Position numbers and translations under genes: made by a program
The notes under the pieces: model-generated
The model's database searches: none
What the model was told of the DNA's origin: nothing
The model's input: only the letters and a program-made list of their open reading frames with translations
Shown: positions 18,167-26,749 of the stretch, in pieces
Position numbering within the stretch: position 1 is the stretch's first letter
Layout of the letters: each line of letters begins with the position of its first letter
Assembly (NCBI GenBank): GCA_963977135.1
Contig: CAXBNN010000003.1
Span: 62,001-126,000 of the forward strand
DNA length: 64,000 bases
Reading direction: 5' to 3'
Origin: UBA2040 sp963977135
GTDB lineage: Bacteria > Bacteroidota > Bacteroidia > Flavobacteriales_D > Crocinitomicaceae

Positions 18167-19204
18167 TTATCGGCGATATTTTCTTCTTTGTTTGAAAATG
18201 GCATCTTGGAAATTGGTATAGGAAAGCGATAATTCAAAAGAGCCACCCCCTGGAGATCTTCTCAACGCTGAAATCGTCGCATCATATGAAACTTCCAAAC
18301 GGAAACCTTTCAACTTTAGCATAAAGGAAGGAACTATCGCATCGAAGGTTCTCATGTGCAGTCCAAAACCTATTTGATTAGATCCTCCAAGGTAATTTCC
18401 ACCATTCGAAACCTTGTATTTTAACATACCTCCAAAATAGGTAGCTCTTTGTTTTCCTTGAATGAACTGCGTTACATCGATTTCATATTGAACGTCTGAA
18501 TCAGGAATATCTTTCCAAAATGATGAGTGAAAAACAAATTTTCTATTCAGTGTGCTTGTTCCGCCCGCAGCAAAATTTATTGTCGGTCTATTAAAATGAT
18601 AAACGGCCGCGCCCAATTGAAATTTTACGTCGCTGCTTCCAAAGAATGAGGTAGAACCGCCATCAAATTGGTACATCACGCCGGCACTCGCATCCAGAAA
18701 TGAATGATGATTAGACAATTGCTCTCCAGAAAGTAATGTTGGATCAAATTCTTTACCATTCCATTGACTTTCAAAAACTAAAGCTGTTTCATTTAGGGTT
18801 GTACTTCCAAAACCACCTTGCAGTCCTGCTGAAATGGAATGACCACTTCTTCCCATAGGAATAATGCTGCTCAATGAAACAGCGCCACTTTGTCTACCAA
18901 TTTGTCCATCACCTGCAACGTCTCTTAAGAAAAAGCCTCCCAAACCAATGTATGAATTGTTGTTCATTTCTGACTTTAATAAATTAAAATCGAAAGAGAA
19001 CATTGTGTTGTTGTATTTTCCATTGGATCCGAGCCACTGGTTTCTATGTTGCATACTGATTCTTTCCCAACCGTCCATTAATCCCGTCGAAGCTGGATTA
19101 ATTAGCATTGGCGCCTGATTGACTTGGGAAAACATCGCATCTTGGCCAAAAACGAGAGCATTACCTAGGAGCAATCCCAAAAGGATTATGACTATTTTTC
19201 TCAT
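18167..19204 (-). CDS. PorP/SprF-family outer-membrane protein
   Basis: 345 residues with a signal peptide (IVIILLGLLLGNALVFGQ), then the family opening DAMFSQVNQAPMLINPASTG, a glycine-rich beta-barrel region, and the family ending SLSYTNFQDAIF. PorP/SprF proteins bind the surface adaptor PorE and are needed for secretion or surface attachment of specific T9SS cargo, notably type-B-domain proteins. The gene overlaps the CotH/type-B cargo gene just upstream by four bases (ATGA), strongly suggesting a dedicated cargo/partner pair. Confidence 0.92.
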   Translation of the reverse strand: MRKIVIILLGLLLGNALVFGQDAMFSQVNQAPMLINPASTGLMDGWERISMQHRNQWLGSNGKYNNTMFSFDFNLLKSEMNNNSYIGLGGFFLRDVAGDGQIGRQSGAVSLSSIIPMGRSGHSISAGLQGGFGSTTLNETALVFESQWNGKEFDPTLLSGEQLSNHHSFLDASAGVMYQFDGGSTSFFGSSDVKFQLGAAVYHFNRPTINFAAGGTSTLNRKFVFHSSFWKDIPDSDVQYEIDVTQFIQGKQRATYFGGMLKYKVSNGGNYLGGSNQIGFGLHMRTFDAIVPSFMLKLKGFRLEVSYDATISALRRSPGGGSFELSLSYTNFQDAIFKQRRKYRR

Positions 19205-21705
19205 CGTACAACTGTAATGTTACCCGATAAATTTTCGGATGTTCCACCTACATAATTTACCTCTAAAGTATAAACGTAAACTCCACCCTCAACATCTTTT
19301 CCTTTGTATGTGCCGTCCCATTCAAATTTTGGTTCAACGGTATTTAACATTACACGGCCCCATCTATCGTAAATTTTCAGATTAAATGATTCAACATTGT
19401 AACCAACTATAATACGGAACACGTCGTGCTTGTTGTCTCCATTTGGCGAGAATGCAGTTGGTAAATGAATTCCTTTTACATTTCCCGTTGGAGGCGGAGT
19501 TGATCCGTCAACTGCCTTAAATATGGCCTTCACTGTTCCTGGTCCAGTAATCGAAATAGAGTTTTCAGAGTTTGTAATTAAACTATCCAATGGGCCACTG
19601 GTAGATTCCCAATGATCAAAAACATAACCAGAGTTTGCATTTTCATCCAAAAGCGTAACTATACCTCCATAATAGCTGGTTGACCATGGATAAGTTGGGG
19701 CCCATGTAGAATTAACCTTAATTTTTCCAGCACCACTTGGGATAACATCAAAAGTTGTAACAAAAGGGCCGGTAAGATTATAACAACCTATTAGTCCTGC
19801 TTGTAGAGCTGTGCATCGCAAATCAATAAAATCTTTAAGCGTTTGAACGGCAGCTTCCCAGCCAGCATACGTTCCACTGCCCGGTGGTACCCAACGGTCA
19901 ATCTGGCCTTGCATTTCAGGCTGAATTTCAGCAATCATGCTGTCCAAAAGTTGATTCATGTACGCACAAGAAAAATAGGTGTTGACCAAATCGATATATC
20001 TTGTAATATAGAATTGTTCTACTATTGGGTTCTCGTCTACTAACTTTTGTAAGATGGTAGTATGCCCTTGATTCCCTGGATTTGGCAAATTCTCTACATT
20101 ACAAGGGTCAGCGTTTGCAGTTGGGTCAGGAATGCCCGTATAATTAACATAATGTCCGAAAGTTGCGTCCATATCCCATAAGGTATAACGCCATTTTTTA
20201 TGATTCCCAGAAGGATCCATTCCGCGCCACCATGCTGTGTTCCAATTCAACCAGTCTTGCGAAACGATATAAGAATTCAAAACAAAATAATCAACCATAG
20301 AGCGCCAATTCAAAAGGCTATCAACGTAATTAAAATTGGCAGGAACAGCCATACTATTTGCATTAACATAGGCAACCAATGCATCCCAATCTGGTTTGGC
20401 ATTTGGGGCACCATATTCCATCCAGGTACCTCCCCAAGTCTTTAAATATTGTAAATTGAATTTGTTTTGCCCAAAATAAAATTCCGTAAAATCGCTGTCA
20501 TCAACTTTTTCACGAATTTCATAAACACCCCAATATTGTCCGTTCAAATATACTATACATGGTCTCCAAGTTCTTTCATCCATTCTTAAATCTGCGCGAA
20601 TAGACAAGGTGTGAACGAAAGCATCACGAATGTGGGCGCCGTTTTCAAAATTATAATTATCATTTGCGGCTGGTTTAAGAATTAATCGTTGGAAATCTTC
20701 GCGATTGGATTCTGGGAAAATTTGATGATGAACTTCATTATTGTAACCCATTTCGTCGCGCATGATGAAGTCAAATCCTCTCTGAGCATAAGCCCATGAG
20801 TCATTCCCGTGTTTGTTGAAATTCCCCTGACCTTCATCAATGAATGATTTGTCTTGTTCAAAAATTTCAAAATGACCAATCCTATCTGGCCCACTTTGAT
20901 TGCCATTGGCAATTAAATTATAAACGCCTTGATTACATATAGAGACAACAGGAATAGTGTGATTTACATTAATAAAATAAGTATTCGTCTCCATGAAACT
21001 TGGTAATTCAGCGCTAAAAGCAGCCGCCCTTAACACCGTTGTTGCAGCAATACTGATTGGACCTGAATAAGCTGTGGAAGTCGTTGTAACATCTGAACCA
21101 TCCAGAGTATAACGAATAGTTGCTGTTGGGTCTGAACAAATAATACTGACCGATTGAGTGCTAGTATAAAACCCCGGAGCAATGCTCAATACTGGTTTCG
21201 GAGTGTAATAATTTACCCCTCCAGTATTTGCAGCATTAGGAGTCGGTGTTGTAAACAAACTCCAAGTACTTGCTCCATTCGTTGTTCTTCCATATGAATG
21301 ATTGGCTTTTGTCATAAAGCGCATTTTCAACGAATCAACAACATTGGCCAATGGGTCTGAAATCATTATCCACTCTCCTTGCGTTTGACTTAAGGCAAAA
21401 TCTGGGTGAATTTCACCTGCTTGAACTAAATTTCGTTTCGAATAATGAATCATGGCATATCCATTTGCTGGAACGCTACCGCTAGGAATTGCCCATTTCA
21501 TAACATTCGAGCTCTTGTCTGAAAGGAAATATCCAGTTAAATCTATTGCTGTTCCTGAAGGATTGTATAATTCAACCCAATCACTTCGGTCCCCAAAAGC
21601 ATCGGTTGGACCATTCATGTTAGAACATGAATATTCGTTAATGACTAACTGACTAAAACCAAAATTTGAAATGAGAAGAGTAAAAACAATAAGGAGCGTT
21701 TTCAT
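19201..21705 (-). CDS. T9SS type B cargo: lamin-tail, chitobiase-like and CotH kinase domains
   Basis: 834 residues. Order: signal peptide (to about 18); lamin-tail domain (about 19-140, VINEYSCSN ... DWVELYNPSGTAIDLTGY); chitobiase C-terminal-like beta domain (about 170-245, IRYTLDGSDVTTTSTAYSGP); CotH spore-coat-kinase-like domain (about 250-620, with LILKPAANDNYNFENGAHIRDAF, YWGVYEIREKVD and WRYTLWDMDATFGHYVN); an InlB-like bacterial repeat (GYVFDHWEST); and a C-terminal type B sorting domain (PTAFSPNGDNKHDVFRI ... YDRWGRVM ... GGVYVYTLEV). CotH-type kinases phosphorylate secreted proteins in sporeformers; activity here is inferred. Overlaps the PorP/SprF gene by four bases. Confidence 0.92.
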   Translation of the reverse strand: MKTLLIVFTLLISNFGFSQLVINEYSCSNMNGPTDAFGDRSDWVELYNPSGTAIDLTGYFLSDKSSNVMKWAIPSGSVPANGYAMIHYSKRNLVQAGEIHPDFALSQTQGEWIMISDPLANVVDSLKMRFMTKANHSYGRTTNGASTWSLFTTPTPNAANTGGVNYYTPKPVLSIAPGFYTSTQSVSIICSDPTATIRYTLDGSDVTTTSTAYSGPISIAATTVLRAAAFSAELPSFMETNTYFINVNHTIPVVSICNQGVYNLIANGNQSGPDRIGHFEIFEQDKSFIDEGQGNFNKHGNDSWAYAQRGFDFIMRDEMGYNNEVHHQIFPESNREDFQRLILKPAANDNYNFENGAHIRDAFVHTLSIRADLRMDERTWRPCIVYLNGQYWGVYEIREKVDDSDFTEFYFGQNKFNLQYLKTWGGTWMEYGAPNAKPDWDALVAYVNANSMAVPANFNYVDSLLNWRSMVDYFVLNSYIVSQDWLNWNTAWWRGMDPSGNHKKWRYTLWDMDATFGHYVNYTGIPDPTANADPCNVENLPNPGNQGHTTILQKLVDENPIVEQFYITRYIDLVNTYFSCAYMNQLLDSMIAEIQPEMQGQIDRWVPPGSGTYAGWEAAVQTLKDFIDLRCTALQAGLIGCYNLTGPFVTTFDVIPSGAGKIKVNSTWAPTYPWSTSYYGGIVTLLDENANSGYVFDHWESTSGPLDSLITNSENSISITGPGTVKAIFKAVDGSTPPPTGNVKGIHLPTAFSPNGDNKHDVFRIIVGYNVESFNLKIYDRWGRVMLNTVEPKFEWDGTYKGKDVEGGVYVYTLEVNYVGGTSENLSGNITVVR

Positions 21706-22043
21706 AAATTGTTGCCTAATTACTAAGTAAATATTAACGGGAAATTAAGAAAAAAGCGGGGTTTGCTAAAATTAAAAACCTTTTATTCTTGAAAGCTCAG
21801 CAGTACAAGAATAAATTATCTTAACAACCTAAGCTCTACCCGTCTATTAAGACTTTGTTTTCCCAAAATAGTTGCTTAAAATTTGCGTTTATCCAAAAGG
21901 AATTAAAGATCCTTGTCGTCTATTATGAGGAAGTAATTGCCAATTAATTATCAACGCAATAATAATGAAGGGTGATTACAACTTTAATTTTACATTTGTA
22001 CTTTACGAAACCAATGTATTGTCTTTTTAACAATTGAAATAGT
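21706..22043. other. divergent intergenic region with a hairpin and a promoter element
   Basis: 338 bases between the CotH cargo gene and the lipoprotein gene. It holds a 10-bp perfect inverted repeat TTTATTCTTG / CAAGAATAAA at 21782-21791 and 21806-21815 with a 14-base spacer, and a TACATTTG element at 21991-21998. Otherwise AT-rich, with no ORF seen. Confidence 0.6.
21991..21998 (+). promoter_or_regulatory. -7 promoter element of the lipoprotein/DUF2490 pair
   Basis: TACATTTG matches TAnnTTTG. Expected leader about 40 bases before the ATG at 22044. No clear TTTG at -33. Confidence 0.45.
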
Positions 22044-22451
22044 ATGTTCACAAAAAAACTTTTGTTTTGCCTATTTGTTTTAGCTAGTCTTTCTTTAACT
22101 TCTTGTAAAAAAGTAGAAGGAGAGGGCGGTTCATCAACGATTACAGGAAAGGTTACGGCCCTTGACTATAATGCTTCCGGAGTATATCAGAATAATACTT
22201 ATGACGCTGCAGACCACGACGTGTTTATTATTTACGGTGACGGAAATACTGCCTATAATGATAAGGTGTCGACTAGTTATGATGGAACCTTTGAATTTAG
22301 ATATTTAGAAAAAGGAAATTATACCATTTTCGTTTATGAAAAATGTTTTGGCGGCAGCTGTGTGACAAATACAACAGCCATTTTGAAAAAGGTGACAATT
22401 TCAAAAAACAAGGAATCGGTTAACGCCGGAACTATCGAGGTGAAAGACTAA
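22044..22451 (+). CDS. lipoprotein with a beta-sandwich (carboxypeptidase-regulatory-like) domain
   Basis: 135 residues. Lipobox LTSC gives an N-terminal cysteine at about residue 21. The mature protein looks like one beta-sandwich of the prealbumin/CarboxypepD-regulatory type: STITGKVTALDYN, then a loop with DVFIIYGDGN and the strand pattern TSYDGTFEFRYLEKGNYTIFVYEK. A cysteine pair (KCFGGSC) may form a disulfide. The next gene starts one base into its stop codon, so they act as a pair. No named family. Confidence 0.78.
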   Translation: MFTKKLLFCLFVLASLSLTSCKKVEGEGGSSTITGKVTALDYNASGVYQNNTYDAADHDVFIIYGDGNTAYNDKVSTSYDGTFEFRYLEKGNYTIFVYEKCFGGSCVTNTTAILKKVTISKNKESVNAGTIEVKD

Positions 22452-23131
22452 TGAGAAGCAAGCTCCTTTTTCTTTCATTTTTTATTAGCCTATTTGCCCA
22501 TACTCAGGTTGATAATGAACTCTGGCTTTCGGGTGGAGCTAAATATGCTTACACTAAAAAATTAGACTTTTACGGTGAATTAAACTTTCGTTTAGATCCT
22601 AATCCTGTGATTTTAAACTCATTTTTCACTGAATTTTCAGCAAAATATGAGGTTGCAAAATGGTTTAAGCCTTCAGTTGACTATAGAATAATATCTGACA
22701 GAAATAAATTTGGAAACTACCATATCGGGCACCGTTTTAATATAAATGCAAATTTATCGCACGATTGGAATCGATTTGAGTTTGATGGCCGGGTGCGACT
22801 TCAAGGAACATTTACCCGAGTTCGGTCTACAGAAAGTAGCTTTTCTGACTTAGCGCCAGGCGTTCGAGTGAAAACAGGAGTTTTGTATGATATAAATAAC
22901 AGTGTTATCTCTCCTACAGCGTCTTGTGAATGGTTTTTTGCAAATGATGCTTATGACGGGATATATGTCAATAAAATCCGTGCATCCTTGGGTATTGATT
23001 TTGAAATGATCGGTCCTTACAATGTTTCATTAAAATACATGTACGGTCAGTCGTTGACAAAAGCCAAGAGTGAACATATCGTCTCCTTCTCCTTTACGAG
23101 AAAATATAAACGCAAAAAGAATAAGGATTAA
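22451..23131 (+). CDS. DUF2490-like outer-membrane beta-barrel protein
   Basis: 226 residues with a signal peptide (LLFLSFFISLFAHTQ) and alternating amphipathic strands typical of an 8-12 stranded outer-membrane barrel. Features are NELWLSGGAKYAYTKKLDFYGELNFRL, FFTEFSAKYEVAKWFKPSVDYRII and a HIGHRFNINANLSHDW motif; the pattern fits DUF2490. Function unknown. Translationally coupled to the lipoprotein before it; its end overlaps the convergent gldH stop by four bases. Confidence 0.8.
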   Translation: MRSKLLFLSFFISLFAHTQVDNELWLSGGAKYAYTKKLDFYGELNFRLDPNPVILNSFFTEFSAKYEVAKWFKPSVDYRIISDRNKFGNYHIGHRFNINANLSHDWNRFEFDGRVRLQGTFTRVRSTESSFSDLAPGVRVKTGVLYDINNSVISPTASCEWFFANDAYDGIYVNKIRASLGIDFEMIGPYNVSLKYMYGQSLTKAKSEHIVSFSFTRKYKRKKNKD

Positions 23132-23592
23132 TCAACTGGAATAACGCGTAAGCCAATATCCAAGATCTCTTCAACCGACTTTTCAGTTATACCGTGCTCC
23201 ACAACAAATTTAAATTTGCCTTTGTCAGGAAATTTTCTGCGCTTGAACAATAGCTGATTTTCTATAATAGTTCCTGTTTTTGACCCAATCCACGTGCCGT
23301 CATCATTCGCCATGCGAATTTGAAATGGTTCTCTTGCCTTTATCCCTTTTGGAGTCGTTGTATTCAAGAAAATCCACAAATTATTGAACTTGTAATCGGT
23401 TGTCGTCCTAACCGTTAGAATAAAATCATACAATTGAGCAGTATCTTCAATAGGCACGACAAACTCAGGCATAAAGCGCTGATCCCAAGATTTTCCCTCG
23501 AATGCATACGTTTTATCGTAATACGGTTTCTTATCACAGCTACTGAGCGCCGTGATAGCCAAGAGAGATAGTATGAATAATTTACTCTTCAC
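23128..23592 (-). CDS. gldH: gliding motility lipoprotein GldH
   Basis: 154 residues. The start is a GTG at 23592, 11 bases inside the end of ricT; it gives the signal peptide KLFILSLLAITALSSC with a lipid-modified cysteine at about residue 18. Longer in-frame starts inside ricT would put a basic, non-secretory tail before the signal peptide and are rejected. The mature domain (YYDKTYAFEGKSWDQRFMPEFVVPIEDTAQLYDFILTVRTTTDYKFNNLWIF ...) matches the GldH layout. GldH is required for gliding and T9SS function in Flavobacterium johnsoniae; its mechanism is unsettled. Confidence 0.85.
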   Translation of the reverse strand: MKSKLFILSLLAITALSSCDKKPYYDKTYAFEGKSWDQRFMPEFVVPIEDTAQLYDFILTVRTTTDYKFNNLWIFLNTTTPKGIKAREPFQIRMANDDGTWIGSKTGTIIENQLLFKRRKFPDKGKFKFVVEHGITEKSVEEILDIGLRVIPVD

Positions 23593-24970
23593 TTTTAGTC
23601 GATTGCGGACCATCCGGTCTAGGGTTTGGTTTTCTTCTCTTATTCGGTTTGCGTTTTGGAGCCTGTCCTTCAGGTCTAGGATTTGGTGAATTTTTTGTTT
23701 CTCCATCCTTTGCCTCGACGGGTCTAGGGTTTGGTTTCCGGTTTTGATTCGGATTTGGTTTCCTATTCTGATTGGGATTCGGTTTGCGATCTCCTTCAGG
23801 ACGAGGTGTATTTGCAGTATTTTGCTCCGGTCGCGGACCACTACCAGTTGGTTTTTTCTTGTGTTTTTTCTTCTTTTTATTCAAACTGTCGAAACGATTC
23901 AAATCATCTTGACCAACAACATTAGAGTAATCTGGCTCTTTAACCACGATTTTATCCACAAATTCTTTCAAATCGTGTGGTTTCTTTTTGTCTTTGTTCA
24001 ATTCTATAATCGCACGAACTCTTTCTGGATCTAAAGCAATTAAACCGCCACCTATTCCACCTTCATACGCGAACCACATTTGTCGTTTGAAAACGTCGGT
24101 TTTGATGTGATACGCCATTCCCTTCTCGGTATACAGCTTCGTATCCGCCTTTGGGAAGGATTTAATAGCATCCATGTACATATCCAACTCGTAGTTCAAA
24201 CAACATTTCAACTTACCACATTGTCCTGCCAATTTTTGCGGATTCAATGACAATTGCTGATAACGCGCTGCTGAAGTGGAAACTGAACGGAAGTCTGTTA
24301 GCCATGTTGAACAACACAATTCACGTCCACAAGAACCAATACCGCCCAAACGAGCCGCTTCTTGGCGCGAACCAATTTGACGCATTTCAATACGGATCTT
24401 GAATTTTTCCGCCATGTCTTTGATCAATTGACGGAAATCTACACGTGAATCTGCGGTATAGTAAAACGTTGCTTTCGACAAATCGCCTTGGTATTCAACA
24501 TCAGAAATTTTCATTTCCAAGTTGATTTTCAAAGCCAATGTGCGCGCTTGGAACATGACATCTTTTTCCAAAGCACGAGCAGAAACCCATTTGTCAATAT
24601 CTTCTTGCTCCGCAATACGGTATATCTTCTTGATCTCCATCGGTTTTAAACCTGGAGCCTTTTTCGCTACTTGTATTCTAGCCAATTCGCCAGTGGCCGA
24701 AACCACTCCTACATCATAGCCTGGACTTGCTTCCACTGCTATTACGTCGCCTGCTTGCAGGGACAAATTTTTTGCATTTCTGAAGAAGGTCTTTCTACTA
24801 TTCTTGAATCGAACTTCTACTATATCGTAAGGTGTTTGACCCGCTGGTAACGTCATGTTTCCCAACCAATCGTACACTTCTAATTTATTGCAACCGCCAG
24901 AACTACAGGTACCGTTGTTTTTACATCCGCGGGGCGTTCCACCACCGCTGCTACAACTAGCACAACCCAT
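23582..24970 (-). CDS. ricT: RicT/PSP1-family regulatory protein with a basic low-complexity tail
   Basis: 462 residues. N-terminal cysteine- and glycine-rich region (GCASCSSGGGTPRGCKNNGTCSSGGC), then the PSP1/RicT domain with FYYTADSRVDFRQLIKDMAEKFKIRIEMRQIG and the conserved GSCGRELCCSTWL ... GQCGKLKCCLNYELD cysteine clusters. These ligate [4Fe-4S] clusters in the B. subtilis Y-complex (RicAFT), where RicT influences RNase Y-dependent mRNA processing. From about residue 360 the tail is a disordered basic repeat region, with repeats built on NPNQNRKP and PNPRPEG. In Bacteroidota this gene typically precedes gldH, as here (11-base overlap). Confidence 0.88.
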   Translation of the reverse strand: MGCASCSSGGGTPRGCKNNGTCSSGGCNKLEVYDWLGNMTLPAGQTPYDIVEVRFKNSRKTFFRNAKNLSLQAGDVIAVEASPGYDVGVVSATGELARIQVAKKAPGLKPMEIKKIYRIAEQEDIDKWVSARALEKDVMFQARTLALKINLEMKISDVEYQGDLSKATFYYTADSRVDFRQLIKDMAEKFKIRIEMRQIGSRQEAARLGGIGSCGRELCCSTWLTDFRSVSTSAARYQQLSLNPQKLAGQCGKLKCCLNYELDMYMDAIKSFPKADTKLYTEKGMAYHIKTDVFKRQMWFAYEGGIGGGLIALDPERVRAIIELNKDKKKPHDLKEFVDKIVVKEPDYSNVVGQDDLNRFDSLNKKKKKHKKKPTGSGPRPEQNTANTPRPEGDRKPNPNQNRKPNPNQNRKPNPRPVEAKDGETKNSPNPRPEGQAPKRKPNKRRKPNPRPDGPQSTKSEE

Positions 24971-25054
24971 AATTCTTAATTATAAAATGTAAAAATACAA
25001 AAAATCGAGGAGGTGGATTTTTAGAAAAGCAGATTATTAGTTAAAAAATGAAAT

Positions 25055-25201
25055 TCATGTTTGGTCAGCTTGTTTTTTTCGAATTTTAATCATGACTTCA
25101 TCGAATTCCAGTTCAGGTACTTCCCAACTTACCGATGAGGCAATCATAATAGTTAATCTCAAAATAAAACTTGTCATTAAAATGATTGCTTCCCTCAACA
25201 T
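25055..25201 (-). CDS. possible 48-residue ORF before hemD's 3' neighbour region
   Basis: A short frame in the 240-base gap between ricT and hemD. It begins MLREAIILMTSFILRL, has one hydrophobic helix, then the charged stretch WEVPELEFDEVMIKIRKKQ. No promoter or ribosome site is evident. It may be a genuine small membrane protein or a chance/remnant frame. The remainder of the gap (24971-25054) is AT-rich and empty. Confidence 0.3.
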   Translation of the reverse strand: MLREAIILMTSFILRLTIMIASSVSWEVPELEFDEVMIKIRKKQADQT

Positions 25202-25211
25202 AAAATAGCTA

Positions 25212-25862
25212 TTACCGACTCAAATACTCCAACAACTCTTCCTTCTGACCTGTTTCCAATACATATTCAGGGAAAAAGTCTCTATCCATTAGTGCTTTTT
25301 CGGTTACAAACCCCCAAGCGATAATTCTTGCGTCTTCGGGAATGGTGTTCTTTTCAAAAAAGCCGTTCACGTTGCTTGGACTTGAGAAAATATACAAATC
25401 TGCTTCGGCTATGTTTTTGGTTTCGGTTTTCGTTTCATAGATGGAAGCTGTTGATTTTTGTCCTTCGGGAATGAGGTTCGCAATGGTATGCAAACTAGCA
25501 TTACTTGTCGGGAAAAAAACGTGTTTATCGCCTATGAATTTTAAAAATTCCTTGCCCACAGAAACTGGATCGCCACTGTTTTCACCTATGAAAGCTGGTT
25601 CGATATTTTGTTTGCGCAAAACGCGAGCTGTTTCTTTTCCAACACAAGCCGTTACAACATTTGCAGGGATTTCTGCTTGCTCCAAGAAATAACGGACACC
25701 ATTTTTCGAACTGAAGAAAATGACCTCTGTTTTTGCTGGAATTTCAAACGGGATTTCAGAAAAAGCTATGAGCGATTGTGCGTCTAGAGTCCATTTCCGT
25801 TCGTCGCAAAAGGATTGTAGCCATTGACTGTCTTCTGGCGTTTTGGAAATGAATAGTTTCAT
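25212..25862 (-). CDS. hemD: uroporphyrinogen-III synthase
   Basis: 216 residues, short for the family. HemD closes and isomerises hydroxymethylbilane to uroporphyrinogen III. The two-lobed alpha/beta pattern is visible: FFSSKNGVRYFLEQ, VTACVGKETARVLRKQNIEP, GENSGDPVSVGKEFL, then a second lobe with LYIFSSPSNVNGFFE and IIAWGFVTEKAL. Sequence conservation in this family is low, so the assignment rests on these motifs plus its place five bases after hemC. Confidence 0.88.
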   Translation of the reverse strand: MKLFISKTPEDSQWLQSFCDERKWTLDAQSLIAFSEIPFEIPAKTEVIFFSSKNGVRYFLEQAEIPANVVTACVGKETARVLRKQNIEPAFIGENSGDPVSVGKEFLKFIGDKHVFFPTSNASLHTIANLIPEGQKSTASIYETKTETKNIAEADLYIFSSPSNVNGFFEKNTIPEDARIIAWGFVTEKALMDRDFFPEYVLETGQKEELLEYLSR

Positions 25863-25867
25863 CTGTT

Positions 25868-26746
25868 TTATTTAAGTGTTGCCACTATTTTTTCAGCAAT
25901 GTCAAAAGCGCCATTGTGTTCAAAATGGGTGATTTTCGCTGCTTCATTCGCTGTTTTTGCATGAGAAACGTGAATTTTTCCGTCAATATCACAAAAAACA
26001 CCCAAAGGCAATTGGCAACCGCCTTCCATTAAATTCAAAACTTTTCGTTCTATTCTGATACGGTTTAGTACTTCTTTGTTGTTCAAATGCTTTAAAATTT
26101 CAGCCATTCTTTCATCGCCTTCACGAATTTGTAATCCCAAAACGCCTTGTGCAGGAGCGGGAACAAATTCTGAAGTGTCCATTACATGAACATGGAATTC
26201 TGAAAGATCGAGTTTAAGACGGTCTACTCCTGCTTTTGCTAGAATGATTGCATCGTATTGTTCGTCCGCTAATTTTCCAATTCTCGTAGGAACATTGCCG
26301 CGTAAATCTTCCGTTGTGCAATCTGGTCTTAAAGCTTTAACAAGTGATTTTCTTCTGGCAGAAGACGTTCCAATAACCCCATTTTTTTTCAAACCCCATT
26401 TTTCGCTTTTGTCTACAGAGCTTTTTCTAATCAATAATAAATCGGCTGGATTTTCTCTTTCTGAAACGGCGGCAATTACTAATCCAGCTGGTGGATTCGT
26501 TTCCAAATCTTTATGCGAATGAACCGCCAAATCAATGGATTTCGCCAACAATTCTACTTCAATTTCCTTCGTGAAAAAACCTTTTCCTTCCAATTTGTCG
26601 AAACTCAAATGCTGAATCGCATCGCCTTGTGTAACGATGATTTTGATTTCCACTTCGTGGTTCAGGTCCTCTAATTGTTTTTTGACGTGGTGAGCTTGCC
26701 AAAGAGCCAAGTCGCTACCTCTGGAACCAATAATTACTTTCGACAT
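25868..26746 (-). CDS. hemC: hydroxymethylbilane synthase (porphobilinogen deaminase)
   Basis: 292 residues. It polymerises four porphobilinogens into hydroxymethylbilane. Family signatures: IGSRGSDLALWQAHHVKKQL, the HSHKDLETNPP block, IGTSSARRKSLVKALRPD and DLRGNVPTRIGKL. The dipyrromethane cofactor is attached to the cysteine of MEGGCQLPLG (about Cys244), which is present. Three bases after hemA and five before hemD, in one haem operon. Confidence 0.97.
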   Translation of the reverse strand: MSKVIIGSRGSDLALWQAHHVKKQLEDLNHEVEIKIIVTQGDAIQHLSFDKLEGKGFFTKEIEVELLAKSIDLAVHSHKDLETNPPAGLVIAAVSERENPADLLLIRKSSVDKSEKWGLKKNGVIGTSSARRKSLVKALRPDCTTEDLRGNVPTRIGKLADEQYDAIILAKAGVDRLKLDLSEFHVHVMDTSEFVPAPAQGVLGLQIREGDERMAEILKHLNNKEVLNRIRIERKVLNLMEGGCQLPLGVFCDIDGKIHVSHAKTANEAAKITHFEHNGAFDIAEKIVATLK

Positions 26747-26749
26747 GTA

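Noticed and set aside
23593..23841. Upstream extension of the gldH frame inside ricT
   Set aside because: It is the out-of-frame translation of the ricT repeat tail and would bury the lipoprotein signal peptide; the GTG at 23592 gives a normal GldH.
23640..23850. DNA tandem repeat as a mobile or CRISPR element
   Set aside because: It is the coding sequence of the Pro/Asn/Arg repeats in the RicT tail and keeps its reading frame.
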